A stretch of DNA of 64,000 nucleotides from Sutcliffiella horikoshii (lineage in GTDB: Bacteria; Bacillota; Bacilli; Bacillales; Bacillaceae_I): assembly GCF_019931755.1 (NCBI RefSeq), contig NZ_CP082918.1, forward strand, positions 2,336,001-2,400,000. Reading direction: 5' to 3'. A model generated the notes under the pieces. That model saw only the letters and a list, made by a program, of their open reading frames with translations. It did not search any database and was not told the DNA's origin. Below are positions 9,543 to 18,017 of the stretch, piece after piece; within the stretch, counting starts at the first letter, position 1; every line of letters begins with the position of its first letter. The translations under genes were made by a program, and so were the position numbers.

Positions 9543-11980
9543 TCTTTTAACGCTCCTTCTACCTGTAGCCCCGGTACTTGTATATCTCTATCAAAATTAT
9601 TTGGTACCTTTAAACGAACCGTAATGCTTCCCTGTTCATTGAAATAATCAGAAAGATTCCCCTCTAAAGTTACAGAAGCTTTATTTTCAAGTGCTTCTGC
9701 TTCACCCTTCTTATGATTAACGATAAAATACTCCACACTTCCATCTCTAGAGCGTAGTTTAATTTTCACTTCTTTCATTTCATCTTTCTCAATATCCACC
9801 ATATCCGGAAGGCTGTAGGTAAAGTCATACGTCCCTCCACCCAGGTATACATATGGCTCTCCAAAATCCAGACCGTTATGGTGTACCATTCCTGTTTCAC
9901 CTTCTGTTACTGCAAGGTTAGGAGACAAATGTTCTTCTGTAAAGCTAAAGCTTCCTCCACCTGAATTAGTGATTGTGACTGGTAATACAACAAGATGAGA
10001 GGCATTCGATTTTCCGGATTTTCCATCTACCTTCGTCTCCATCACCCCATCTGTTACATAACCCACCAAAATAGGTTGAGAGGCTATAGAGAAGATATCT
10101 TTTCTGTTTACAAGTAAATCCAGCATTTGAAACTTTTTATAGTCTTCAAGTTCATCTTTTTCAATTTGATTAGCGCCTGGTCCTTGATTATAATAACTTT
10201 GGAATTTTGGAAATGCCTTAGTAGCAGAAGTGCTGCTTGGTGCCGTCAACGCATTGGCGATGTTGCCTCCAGACACCTCATACTCTAGGTTCACTGATTC
10301 CCCTGCTTTAATATCTCCAAGTGCTTCTGAGTCGCGACCTGATAGTAGAAAAGCGTCCTTTAACTCATACTGCATCTGATTGGATATTGTCCCTTGTATT
10401 TTTCCGTCTTTTATAGAGAGTGCATGATCTATTTTCCCTAAAGGCAAGGCATTTACGTTACCAATACTTGTACGCGTTGACCAATACTCCACATCATTGA
10501 ATGTAATCTCTGTTCCTTTAGATAGAGAACTGACATAAGCATAGTTCTTCATCAGTTCGAAATTTTCATTATAACCGTATGTCATTGGGAAAAGCGTAGT
10601 ATTTTCTCCCGTTTCCATCTTATAATTGCCGCCACTATTTGTAAGGATACTCGCTACCCCATAGCCACTGGCAGTTTCCGTCTCATTGTCCAAGAGGAGT
10701 ATACTTGCTTCATTCACTTGTGTTCCTGATATTCTGTCTTTCGCACCAATACCGAAAACTGCAATACTTGTAAAGATGGCTACAGCTGGAATGATCCACC
10801 ATGCCTGTTCACGTTTGTCCGTTCTCTTGAGAATGAAATACAAAACAGGAATTACTAAGATTAAATATATCGCAAAGGCACCTATTAAAAGCGGCACCGA
10901 AACGATAGAACCCGGAAACGCTTCGCCAATTGGACTCAATTGGTGACTTAGCTCTTCCATGACAGGCATTTTATAGTAGTTGGGGCTCTTTGATGTAACC
11001 TTTTGAAGTACACTGCCCCACCATGTGTTTATTTCACTCCATTCTCCAAAAAGAGGGGAAGCCAAGTTACTTGCGATTTGGGTCACTGTCCCAGTCCCTG
11101 CGTTCATCATAAGTACAATCGGCGTATCTCCATCCTTCGTCAATACAGTTGCATCTTCTTTTAACAGATTACCAGTGAATATAGGAAGGTCTGGAAAACT
11201 ACTTTCCTTATTCAACTTTAAAAGGGACGTTTCATTAGTCGGATCTAGGAGTTGAAAGTCCTGCAGTTCTCCTAAATCTTGACTTAGGCCAACCTTTGTA
11301 TCAAACATCAAAGAGCCACCGTTATTTACCCAATCCTTAATAGCCTGTTGCTGTTGAGCTGTAAGTGTGGCCAACGGAAAATCGTGAACCAATAGAATAT
11401 CAAACATTTCCAGTCCATATGATTCATTGGGAATGTTTTCACTGCCGATGTTTAGCAACTCCATACTTTCGTTTTGATACTTTACTAGTTTTAAGAAGTT
11501 TACAGCATCATGTTTATTGCTGAGTACTCCTAGTACAACTCTGTTATCCCCGATATACCTTGGTTGAGCATTTGCATTTCCTTTTAGCTTTACTTCTTTT
11601 CCTTTTTCTACTCCACCTTCATAAAAACTGACAAAATCATTTCTTGTGCCTGAGTAGTTATATGACATATGATCGGAAGTGCCTTTTACTGCTAGTTCTA
11701 ACGTTTTGGAACCTCCTGCTTCTAACTCAACCGGGATGACATAACTACCGGACATATTATATGTAGGGCTGGAAAATACGACGATATCACCTTTAATCGC
11801 ATCGCCTTTGTTCACCACTTCAATCCTGATTGGATGACCCTTGCCCATCTGTACTTTGTTATCAACACCGAATTCCACTTTCACTTCCAAGTTTGTTTCC
11901 GCGCTTGAAAATGACGGATATAAAAATAAACCGATAACCATCAACAACAAACATTTTTTAACTAACAACCATACCTTCAC
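9539..11980 (-). CDS. Exported membrane protein, first gene of the MoxR/ABC operon
   Basis: 813 residues with an N-terminal signal peptide (hydrophobic core, cleavage near FSSAE at about 27). A beta-rich extracytoplasmic region is followed by a GATase-like segment (FDILLVHDFP ... WVNNGGSLMF, about 195-225). Two membrane helices lie around 355-410, and a further long extracytoplasmic region ends the protein. No catalytic motif is recognised. It opens the operon behind an ECF-type promoter, and a purine-rich AAAGGTGAAGGT precedes the ATG. I infer an envelope component working with the ABC pair, possibly as a sensor or periplasm-side adaptor. Confidence 0.85.
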   Translation of the reverse strand: MKVWLLVKKCLLLMVIGLFLYPSFSSAETNLEVKVEFGVDNKVQMGKGHPIRIEVVNKGDAIKGDIVVFSSPTYNMSGSYVIPVELEAGGSKTLELAVKGTSDHMSYNYSGTRNDFVSFYEGGVEKGKEVKLKGNANAQPRYIGDNRVVLGVLSNKHDAVNFLKLVKYQNESMELLNIGSENIPNESYGLEMFDILLVHDFPLATLTAQQQQAIKDWVNNGGSLMFDTKVGLSQDLGELQDFQLLDPTNETSLLKLNKESSFPDLPIFTGNLLKEDATVLTKDGDTPIVLMMNAGTGTVTQIASNLASPLFGEWSEINTWWGSVLQKVTSKSPNYYKMPVMEELSHQLSPIGEAFPGSIVSVPLLIGAFAIYLILVIPVLYFILKRTDKREQAWWIIPAVAIFTSIAVFGIGAKDRISGTQVNEASILLLDNETETASGYGVASILTNSGGNYKMETGENTTLFPMTYGYNENFELMKNYAYVSSLSKGTEITFNDVEYWSTRTSIGNVNALPLGKIDHALSIKDGKIQGTISNQMQYELKDAFLLSGRDSEALGDIKAGESVNLEYEVSGGNIANALTAPSSTSATKAFPKFQSYYNQGPGANQIEKDELEDYKKFQMLDLLVNRKDIFSIASQPILVGYVTDGVMETKVDGKSGKSNASHLVVLPVTITNSGGGSFSFTEEHLSPNLAVTEGETGMVHHNGLDFGEPYVYLGGGTYDFTYSLPDMVDIEKDEMKEVKIKLRSRDGSVEYFIVNHKKGEAEALENKASVTLEGNLSDYFNEQGSITVRLKVPNNFDRDIQVPGLQVEGALKE

Positions 11981-12039
11981 CTTTTTTTCCCCCTAAATAT
12001 AACAATCTCTCTTTTCTATATTTAAATAACTATCTCTTA

Positions 12040-12066
12040 GACGTACCCTTATAGGAAAAAGTTTCA
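12040..12066 (-). promoter_or_regulatory. ECF-sigma-like promoter (TGAAAC-17-CGTC)
   Basis: On the minus strand TGAAAC (12066-12061) is followed after exactly 17 bp by CGTC (12043-12040). This matches the extracytoplasmic-function consensus in Bacillus (sigma M/W/X type, TGAAAC with CGTC or CGTA). It lies 60 bp upstream of the operon's first ATG and just after the terminator of the germination operon, which is where a promoter is needed. Confidence 0.7.
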
Positions 12067-12073
12067 AATTCAA

Positions 12074-12103
12074 TAAAAAAAAGAAGGGTTTTTTTCCCTT
12101 CTT
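12074..12103 (-). terminator. Terminator of the germination operon
   Basis: An 8-bp perfect stem (AAGAAGGG/CCCTTCTT) with a 7-nt loop is followed on the minus strand by seven T residues. It lies directly after the gerC stop codon. Confidence 0.9.
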
Positions 12104-13228
12104 TTAATCCATCACGCCGGTACGCAAGATTTCCACGTCAATTTTCACTTTAAACTCTGCGTTCTGATAATGATCTTTCCATTCCTCTTTGCTGAATGTA
12201 TCATACCCTACTTTTGCACGATAATAGTTCCCAAATCCAACTGGGTCTGCGCCCATTTCTTTGCTTTTATTAAGCACCTGTATTAATTGCCGTTCCATTT
12301 CTTTTCCTATTGCCTCTTCCATCCTTTTTATAGCTTCTGGATTACCCAAATCATAGTTTTCTGATATCTCTTGCATTCGGGATTTCACTTTAATTTTTAT
12401 TGAAAATGATGGGGTTTGTTTGTCAAGCAACTTTATGTCAGTATCGCTTCTAAGATGATCAAGTGAAATATATACACTTTCCTTTTGTTTATTGTTACTA
12501 GTAAGAATGTATTCATTAACTTTTTCCTTAGGAAGAATTATTTCCGTACTCCCAGCCTCAAAGGGATCCAACAGCAGCTTTAAATAGAAAGAATCACTAC
12601 TATCTAACTGACCTACTGCCCTATCTTCTTGAAATAGTGAAATACCTTCGATTATAATTGTTCCGTCTTTAAAGTTTAATAAAGGGAGAACCGGATCGCG
12701 TCCTTCACTGTAATAACACTGCATAAATTCATGCAAAGTTGGCGAAAGCAGGGAATCCGCTTCTACGTTTTGAGTAATCAAGTCATATAGAAAAGTCCCC
12801 GCATTTGTTACATCTTCTGATTCTTGAGAAAGTTGAAGAAGGTCATATGCCTGTGGTTTACTTACCGCAAGATACGACATTGTACCTACTTCCGAATCTC
12901 GAGATAAGGTATCTATAATAGAAATTATTCCACTTTTTGCTAACTCCTCTCCATAAATCGCTACTCTCAATTGTCCAGATACTAGTCTTCTACTAGAAGC
13001 AAGGTTTTCTTTTTGGCGCACACCTTTACTTGTGTGCGCCAGGGATGTGACCATTTTCGTATTATTTGGATGCAATGGATCGAATTCATAATAGATGATT
13101 GAACCTTTTAGCATCCCATCCTGATTATCATAACCGACAGCTGTAATTAATCCGAGTTCCTCTAATGGTTTTTGGTTGACACACCCATTTAAGATGACAA
13201 GTAAACAAATCATTAATATCTTTTTCAT
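12104..13228 (-). CDS. gerC: Ger(x)C spore germination lipoprotein
   Basis: 374 residues from the ATG at 13228, giving MKKILMICLLVILNGC with a lipobox Cys at 16. This start overlaps the gerB stop by 4 nt (ATGA), with GGTGGGG upstream; a longer reading from 13267 lacks a signal at its end. The family-typical ELGLITAVGYD segment follows the lipobox. The protein is the C subunit of a GerA-type germinant receptor, anchored to the outer face of the spore inner membrane. The paralogue group (GerA, GerB, GerK and so on) and thus the germinant cannot be told from sequence alone. Confidence 0.93.
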   Translation of the reverse strand: MKKILMICLLVILNGCVNQKPLEELGLITAVGYDNQDGMLKGSIIYYEFDPLHPNNTKMVTSLAHTSKGVRQKENLASSRRLVSGQLRVAIYGEELAKSGIISIIDTLSRDSEVGTMSYLAVSKPQAYDLLQLSQESEDVTNAGTFLYDLITQNVEADSLLSPTLHEFMQCYYSEGRDPVLPLLNFKDGTIIIEGISLFQEDRAVGQLDSSDSFYLKLLLDPFEAGSTEIILPKEKVNEYILTSNNKQKESVYISLDHLRSDTDIKLLDKQTPSFSIKIKVKSRMQEISENYDLGNPEAIKRMEEAIGKEMERQLIQVLNKSKEMGADPVGFGNYYRAKVGYDTFSKEEWKDHYQNAEFKVKIDVEILRTGVMD

Positions 13229-14334
13229 CTTGTCTGTACCCCACCTTTCATTTTTTTCCTTATCCATACAATAACTGCAAGGGGAATGGGGTAGACGAAA
13301 ATAGAATAAAATCCAAACAATCCCACAATATCAACAAATTCATTGATGTTGGCACGTTTTTGAAAAAAAATGGAACAGATTAAGACTAATATACTGGTTA
13401 TAATGACAAGGCTTTTCTGCCTTAGGTTGAATATTCGCTTTAAACCTTTAGTAGCAGCCCAAAGCATAAACAATGTATTAGGTAGAATGATCACAAGCCA
13501 TAAGGACACTGCAAGAAATTCAAATCTCTCCAGATTTGGAAACTGTACTATTTTAAACATCGACAGTGTTGCCCATATCGTTTTTTCGAGTTGCTCACCG
13601 CTATAGTATCCAACTGCAACAAAGGTTACGGCAAAAATTAGAGCGAACGTGAAAAAAACTCCGATTTGAGCGTATATATGCACTCTATGTTTGTCACGAA
13701 TATACGGGTAAACGAATAACAACATCTCCAACCCTAAAACAGTGAAAGAAGTCTTGTATGCTCCCAATAGCAATTCTTTTGGAGAAGCTTCCATGATTGG
13801 AAAAAAATTTGTCCAATCAATGTACCGTATGGGAACTACAAGCATGAAAATAAGCCAAATAGTTAAAAAGAACCCTAAAAAACTTACACCAACTATTGTC
13901 TTTATCCCTCCATATACACCATAAATAGAAATCAGGAGTAGAATTAAGACGATCGCCCACGTCTCTAAATCTGGAAAAATCCAAGCCTGCACAATTTCCG
14001 TATAACCTAAAAGGATCGCCATCAGTCCTGCTAGAAGATAGAGGACTAAGACTAAATTAATTATGTTCCCTATCCACTTACCGAATAATAACTTATGTAT
14101 TTGAAACAAGTCTTTGTTTTCAAATGTTTTGAGAATATAGCACATGGCATATACAACTACTGCCATCCCAATATAACTAATGATGATGGAAATCCATGCA
14201 TCCTGGCCAGCTTCAAGGAAAATGATACGTTGTATACCAGCAATTCCAACACCCGTTTGGTTTGTGTGGACAATAAAGAACACCAAATATGCAGATAGTA
14301 CGACAGAATTCTTCTTATTAGCAGTATTCATCAT
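13225..14334 (-). CDS. gerB: GerAB-type germination permease
   Basis: 369 residues with about ten hydrophobic segments, of the amino acid permease-like endospore germination family. It is the B subunit of a GerA-type receptor and is thought to hold the germinant-binding site in this family. It lies 9 nt after gerA and overlaps gerC by 4 nt. A GGTGAAG ribosome site precedes two consecutive ATG codons. It is integral to the spore inner membrane. Confidence 0.93.
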   Translation of the reverse strand: MMNTANKKNSVVLSAYLVFFIVHTNQTGVGIAGIQRIIFLEAGQDAWISIIISYIGMAVVVYAMCYILKTFENKDLFQIHKLLFGKWIGNIINLVLVLYLLAGLMAILLGYTEIVQAWIFPDLETWAIVLILLLISIYGVYGGIKTIVGVSFLGFFLTIWLIFMLVVPIRYIDWTNFFPIMEASPKELLLGAYKTSFTVLGLEMLLFVYPYIRDKHRVHIYAQIGVFFTFALIFAVTFVAVGYYSGEQLEKTIWATLSMFKIVQFPNLERFEFLAVSLWLVIILPNTLFMLWAATKGLKRIFNLRQKSLVIITSILVLICSIFFQKRANINEFVDIVGLFGFYSIFVYPIPLAVIVWIRKKMKGGVQTR

Positions 14335-14343
14335 TTCTTCACC

Positions 14344-15816
14344 TTATTCATCTATGTCCTGAGATCTTTGATGACGAAAAGTAAAAAATCCTTTCTTATC
14401 CGGATTGGTCCTTAATAGATGGATTGGCATCCGAAAAATGGTATTTAATGCATGCTCTTTGTCAAATGGGTAAATAGGTTTAAGGTAAGGTACGCCTATG
14501 CTTGTCAAGCGAATTAAGTGAATGAGTAAAAAGCATAATCCAAGACTAATCCCAATTCCTCCCCATATACCTGCTAGAATTAATATCGGAAATCTTATCA
14601 CCCTCACTGCAGTCCCCATTAAATAACTTGGTGCAGTAAAGGAACCCAGAGCGCTTAGAGCTACAACGATAATGAGAATATTACTAGTAAATCCTGCTTC
14701 TACTGCCGCTTGTCCTAATACAATACCTCCAACTATACCCATTGTTTGCCCCACTTTTGTAGGTAGCCTTGCTCCTGCTTCTCTAAGCAATTCAATCATT
14801 ATTTCTAATAATAAAGCTTCAAAAATAGGAGTAAATGGTACTTTTGATCTTGATTCTCCGAGTGAAACCAACAAGGTAGACGGAATCATTTCATAGTGAT
14901 ATGTAATGATGGCAACATATGCTGGAGTCAGAATAACAGAAAGGAACATGGTCAAATAACGTAAGAACCTGATAAAACTTCCCATGTTCCATCGCATATA
15001 AACATCTTCTGTAGATTCAAAGAAATTAAAAAGTGAAGCAGGACCAAGCAGAACCATGGGACTTCTGTCCACAAATACTGCAACCATTCCTCTTTCTACG
15101 CTGTATGTCACCCTATCAGGAAGTTCTGTTTGAACATACTGTGGAAAGATGGAATAGCTGTTGTCCTCTATTAATTGAGCCAACACAGAAGTATCAAGAA
15201 TATCATTTACTTGTAACGCGTTTATTTGATCCCTTATCGATTGGACTATTTCCTCGTCTGCCATCCCTTTTAAGTAAACTATTCTTATTTCTGTCGCGTT
15301 CTTTTTTCCTACAGACATTTTTTCTGTACAAAGGTCTTCAGAAATTATATTTTGTCTAATAATACTAATATTTGTACTTAAGGATTCAGTAAAGGAAATC
15401 TTTGGGCCAAAAACAAGCGATTCTGTTTCTGCTTTTTCTAACCCTCTTTCCACTTTTTTTACTAAGTTGATTAATAATCCTTTCTCAGCCTTAGTGGTAA
15501 ATAAAAATACATTTCCATCCAATAACTTATTGATTATTTCATCCATATCATCTGTCAGCTTGGCTAAGGTTGTTGGCAATTGATAAATTAATTCTTGAAA
15601 GTCTACAGAACTATCTTTAGTTTTCTCTATAATAGAAGGTAATATTGTTTGATTCAGCACAGTAAGGTCAACAAGATTTTTTAAATAAATGAAAAGGATA
15701 GATGAATCATTTCTTTTCATTTCATAGAAAAAAAGATCAGGACTATCATGAAAGGTCTTTTTGAAATGCTCTTGAAGATCGCATATATCGTATGTTGAAA
15801 GATTCTTTTTCTCCAT
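14344..15816 (-). CDS. gerA: GerAA-type spore germination protein
   Basis: 490 residues from ATG 15816, which has GAAGGGTGG upstream; an in-frame start 48 nt further out looks less likely. The long hydrophilic N-terminal domain contains VFVDRSPMVLLGPASLFNFF before a C-terminal block of about five membrane helices, as in the GerA/SpoVAF family. It is the A subunit of the receptor formed with the next two genes. The expected sigma-G promoter was searched for upstream but nothing convincing was found. Confidence 0.93.
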   Translation of the reverse strand: MEKKNLSTYDICDLQEHFKKTFHDSPDLFFYEMKRNDSSILFIYLKNLVDLTVLNQTILPSIIEKTKDSSVDFQELIYQLPTTLAKLTDDMDEIINKLLDGNVFLFTTKAEKGLLINLVKKVERGLEKAETESLVFGPKISFTESLSTNISIIRQNIISEDLCTEKMSVGKKNATEIRIVYLKGMADEEIVQSIRDQINALQVNDILDTSVLAQLIEDNSYSIFPQYVQTELPDRVTYSVERGMVAVFVDRSPMVLLGPASLFNFFESTEDVYMRWNMGSFIRFLRYLTMFLSVILTPAYVAIITYHYEMIPSTLLVSLGESRSKVPFTPIFEALLLEIMIELLREAGARLPTKVGQTMGIVGGIVLGQAAVEAGFTSNILIIVVALSALGSFTAPSYLMGTAVRVIRFPILILAGIWGGIGISLGLCFLLIHLIRLTSIGVPYLKPIYPFDKEHALNTIFRMPIHLLRTNPDKKGFFTFRHQRSQDIDE

Positions 15817-15918
15817 ATGGACCACCCTTCCATTATTCCCATATATAAGTATACTTACCAACATGCGAGATTTTATGAAAATCTCTTTAAGACATTTCTG
15901 GAATACTGGTTTAAATTC

Positions 15919-15950
15919 AAAGGCCGGTCCTCTGGTATAGGGCCGGCTTA
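15919..15950 (-). terminator. Possible terminator after nucleoside hydrolase gene
   Basis: GC-rich imperfect inverted repeat (AAGCCGGCCC with GGACCGGCCTT, one bulge) followed on the minus strand by TTTGAATTT. It overlaps the last codon of the hydrolase gene. The U-run is weak. Confidence 0.4.
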
Positions 15951-16928
15951 AGGAATTTTATTATTATTTAATTCAAATGTTAATACTTCCATGACCCGTT
16001 TAATAAATGATGGGTAGTTGAACTCCATTGCTATTCGATGAACAGGATATACAGCCAATTGCACAAAATCGCGAAAATCTCCAATTGTCTGCCCGAAAGC
16101 CGGTCCTGTGGAGGTTACTACCCTCACCGGTTTTAATTCATATTGGATTTCCTTTTCATTAAAAACTCCCCATAGGGTGACCACATCATGAAGAGGAGCT
16201 CCGGGGATGTTCGGGATCTGCGATTTATAAAATTGCCAATAATAGTCCATCATTGGTTTAATGATGGTTCCTAGTTGGTTGTTTTTTTCTTGATTTATTT
16301 TATCTATTTCATTCACCATATCTGCAGTCAAAATCGCTTTTTGTGTTACATTTAGCGGAAATATAGTCAGGTTTTTAGCATAATTAATAACAATATTGGC
16401 AGCATACGGGTCTCCATAAATATTTGCTTCTGCTACCGGAGTGACGTTTCCTGGAAAATTAAAAGTCCCTCCCATCACAAAGAATTCCCTTACCTTTGCC
16501 ACTGTTTCAGGATAAAGGATAAAGGAGGTAGCCAGGGAAGTCAGTCTTCCAACACATACTATGGATAGTTCTCCTTCATATTTTTCTATAATGTCATAAA
16601 TTTGGTGAAAGTTTTCAAACACATTATTATTTTCTTGAAAATCCTCTGGCAGTACATATCCTCCAAATCCCTCCGGTCCATGAACTTCAGGATAATAGAT
16701 TGGAGGATCTCCTATCATAGACCTTTCAGCTCCTCCAATAAGGGGAATATCGTATCTACCAGTATTTCTTTGTATATACTTGGCATTTCTGATAGCTGTT
16801 CTTTTATTGACGTTTCCGTATTCTGCAACTACTCCTACAATCTCCACATTTTTTTCATAATAGGCATAAATGATCGCCATTATATCATCAATTCCAAAAT
16901 CGGCAAACAATAGCACTTTCTTCTTCAT
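15948..16928 (-). CDS. Nucleoside hydrolase homologue with altered first catalytic Asp
   Basis: 326 residues, normal length for inosine-uridine nucleoside hydrolases, which cleave ribonucleosides to base and ribose. Conserved sites visible are GIDD (12-15), GNV, the VGRLTS loop, EANIYGDP and APLHD. However, the family start motif DxDxGxDD reads FADFGIDD: the first Asp, calcium ligand and proposed general base, is Phe8. The gene may therefore encode a binding protein or an enzyme with a different mechanism. A GAGGTGG ribosome site precedes the ATG. It lies upstream of, and in the same direction as, the germinant receptor operon. Inosine-responsive germination and spore nucleoside hydrolases are known in Bacillus, but a link here is inference. 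Confidence 0.85.
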   Translation of the reverse strand: MKKKVLLFADFGIDDIMAIIYAYYEKNVEIVGVVAEYGNVNKRTAIRNAKYIQRNTGRYDIPLIGGAERSMIGDPPIYYPEVHGPEGFGGYVLPEDFQENNNVFENFHQIYDIIEKYEGELSIVCVGRLTSLATSFILYPETVAKVREFFVMGGTFNFPGNVTPVAEANIYGDPYAANIVINYAKNLTIFPLNVTQKAILTADMVNEIDKINQEKNNQLGTIIKPMMDYYWQFYKSQIPNIPGAPLHDVVTLWGVFNEKEIQYELKPVRVVTSTGPAFGQTIGDFRDFVQLAVYPVHRIAMEFNYPSFIKRVMEVLTFELNNNKIP

Positions 16929-17059
16929 ATAGATCCACCTCTAAGTTATGGAGTCCTTATTTATTCTTTATATGAAGACAAACCATGACAAACATACAGG
17001 CACAAGGGACAGGGGCTGAATAGTCTAATAGGGATTAAATTGGATAGGAGGAAGGAAAC

Positions 17060-17320
17060 ATGTCTCAATATTATAATCAGTGTCGTCGTTACCAGGGGCA
17101 AATGGTCACGGTAAGATGTCGTGACGGTTCATCCCATCACGGAAGAATCGTAAGAGTGTCTCCAAGCCACGTTTACATTCAACCAACAGGGAGAAATAGA
17201 TTCGGTGGATATGGCATGGGATTATGGGGTGGATATTACGGAGGATATGGATATAATCCTGTAGCAGTCCCTCTTGCATTTGTAACAGGTGTCGTGTTAG
17301 GCGGTTTATTATTCTGGTAA
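17060..17320 (+). CDS. Small Gly/Tyr-rich membrane-tailed protein
   Basis: 86 residues, not assigned to a named family. A strong AGGAGGAAGG ribosome site precedes the ATG. The N-terminal half (about 14-42) has an Sm-like look: GQMVTVRCRDGSSHHGRIV followed by VYIQP. A Gly/Tyr-rich linker (about 46-68) leads to a hydrophobic C-terminal helix (about 70-86). Possibly a surface or spore-associated protein. The function is unknown. Confidence 0.75.
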   Translation: MSQYYNQCRRYQGQMVTVRCRDGSSHHGRIVRVSPSHVYIQPTGRNRFGGYGMGLWGGYYGGYGYNPVAVPLAFVTGVVLGGLLFW

Positions 17321-17359
17321 AAAATTAGTATCACGGATTTCCCCGAAAAATCCGTTTAG

Positions 17360-17435
17360 CCTCGTTCACAATTGTGTTAGATTTTTCTGTACTTCATTAT
17401 GTTATAGTAGATTAGTACAGTTTATGTGAACGAGG
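17360..17435 (+). promoter_or_regulatory. Inverted repeat and palindrome upstream of PCYCGC lipoprotein gene
   Basis: CCTCGTTCACA (17360-17370) and TGTGAACGAGG (17425-17435) are perfect 11-bp inverted copies. The left arm runs into the 10-bp palindrome CACAATTGTG (17367-17376). A TATAGT -10-like hexamer at 17403-17408 lies between the arms. The right arm contains the GAGG ribosome site of the gene starting at 17444. This could be a repressor operator pair or an RNA stem hiding the ribosome site; neither is proven. Confidence 0.5.
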
Positions 17436-17443
17436 TGTAATTT

Positions 17444-17959
17444 ATGAAAAAATTGGCATTTACTGTTTCCTGTATGTTGGTTCTTACTGTGGGTTGTTCC
17501 AATACGGAAACGCAAAATAACAATGCAAAACACAGTGATGAACAACACCATCATAATGAGAAGCCATCATTTTTCCAAGGAGACCTTAGGGAAGAAACAG
17601 CTTCTGTTGAAGTATTGCCGTCATTTTTAGAGGACAAGCCCGAAGACATGCAACTTATCTATTCTGCTGCAGCCCAGCATAAAGAAGTTTTGGAGTTTAT
17701 TCCATGTTATTGTGGATGCGGCACTTCTGCTGGACATAAAAGCAGTTATAATTGTTTTGTGCATGAAGCTAATGAAGATGGTTCCCTGGTTTGGGATGAC
17801 CATGGTACAAGATGTGGGGTCTGTTTAGAAATAGCAGCCACTTCCGTCTTGGAATACAGCAAAGGGAAAAGCGTAGAAGAAATCAGACATATGATTGACG
17901 AAGCCTATAAAGAAGGCTATTCAACACCTACTCCAACTCCAGAACCTGCGGATGGGTAG
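17444..17959 (+). CDS. PCYCGC motif lipoprotein
   Basis: 171 residues. A lipoprotein signal (LTVGC, Cys18) is followed by a His/Asn-rich linker, and the family motif PCYCGCG is at 87-93. Further Cys residues near 108, 124 and 127 could bind metal or form disulfides. The C-terminus is TPTPTPEPADG, probably disordered. The PCYCGC family is conserved in Bacillaceae without a settled function. The gene stands alone between an operator-like repeat and a bidirectional terminator. Confidence 0.9.
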   Translation: MKKLAFTVSCMLVLTVGCSNTETQNNNAKHSDEQHHHNEKPSFFQGDLREETASVEVLPSFLEDKPEDMQLIYSAAAQHKEVLEFIPCYCGCGTSAGHKSSYNCFVHEANEDGSLVWDDHGTRCGVCLEIAATSVLEYSKGKSVEEIRHMIDEAYKEGYSTPTPTPEPADG

Positions 17960-17968
17960 AATAAAGAA

Positions 17969-18012
17969 TAAAAGGGTCCCGGAAATGATGACATTTCCCG
18001 GGGCCCTTTTTT
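17969..18012. terminator. Bidirectional terminator
   Basis: A long stem (AAAGGGTCCCGGAAATG with CATTTCCCGGGGCCCTTT, small bulges) has T-rich tails on both strands. It separates the convergent PCYCGC lipoprotein and degV genes. Confidence 0.9.
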
Positions 18013-18017
18013 ATGAT

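Noticed and set aside
15840..15900. Sigma-G promoter of the germination operon
   Set aside because: Only weak partial matches (GTATACT) at unsuitable spacing were found, so it is not listed as a feature.
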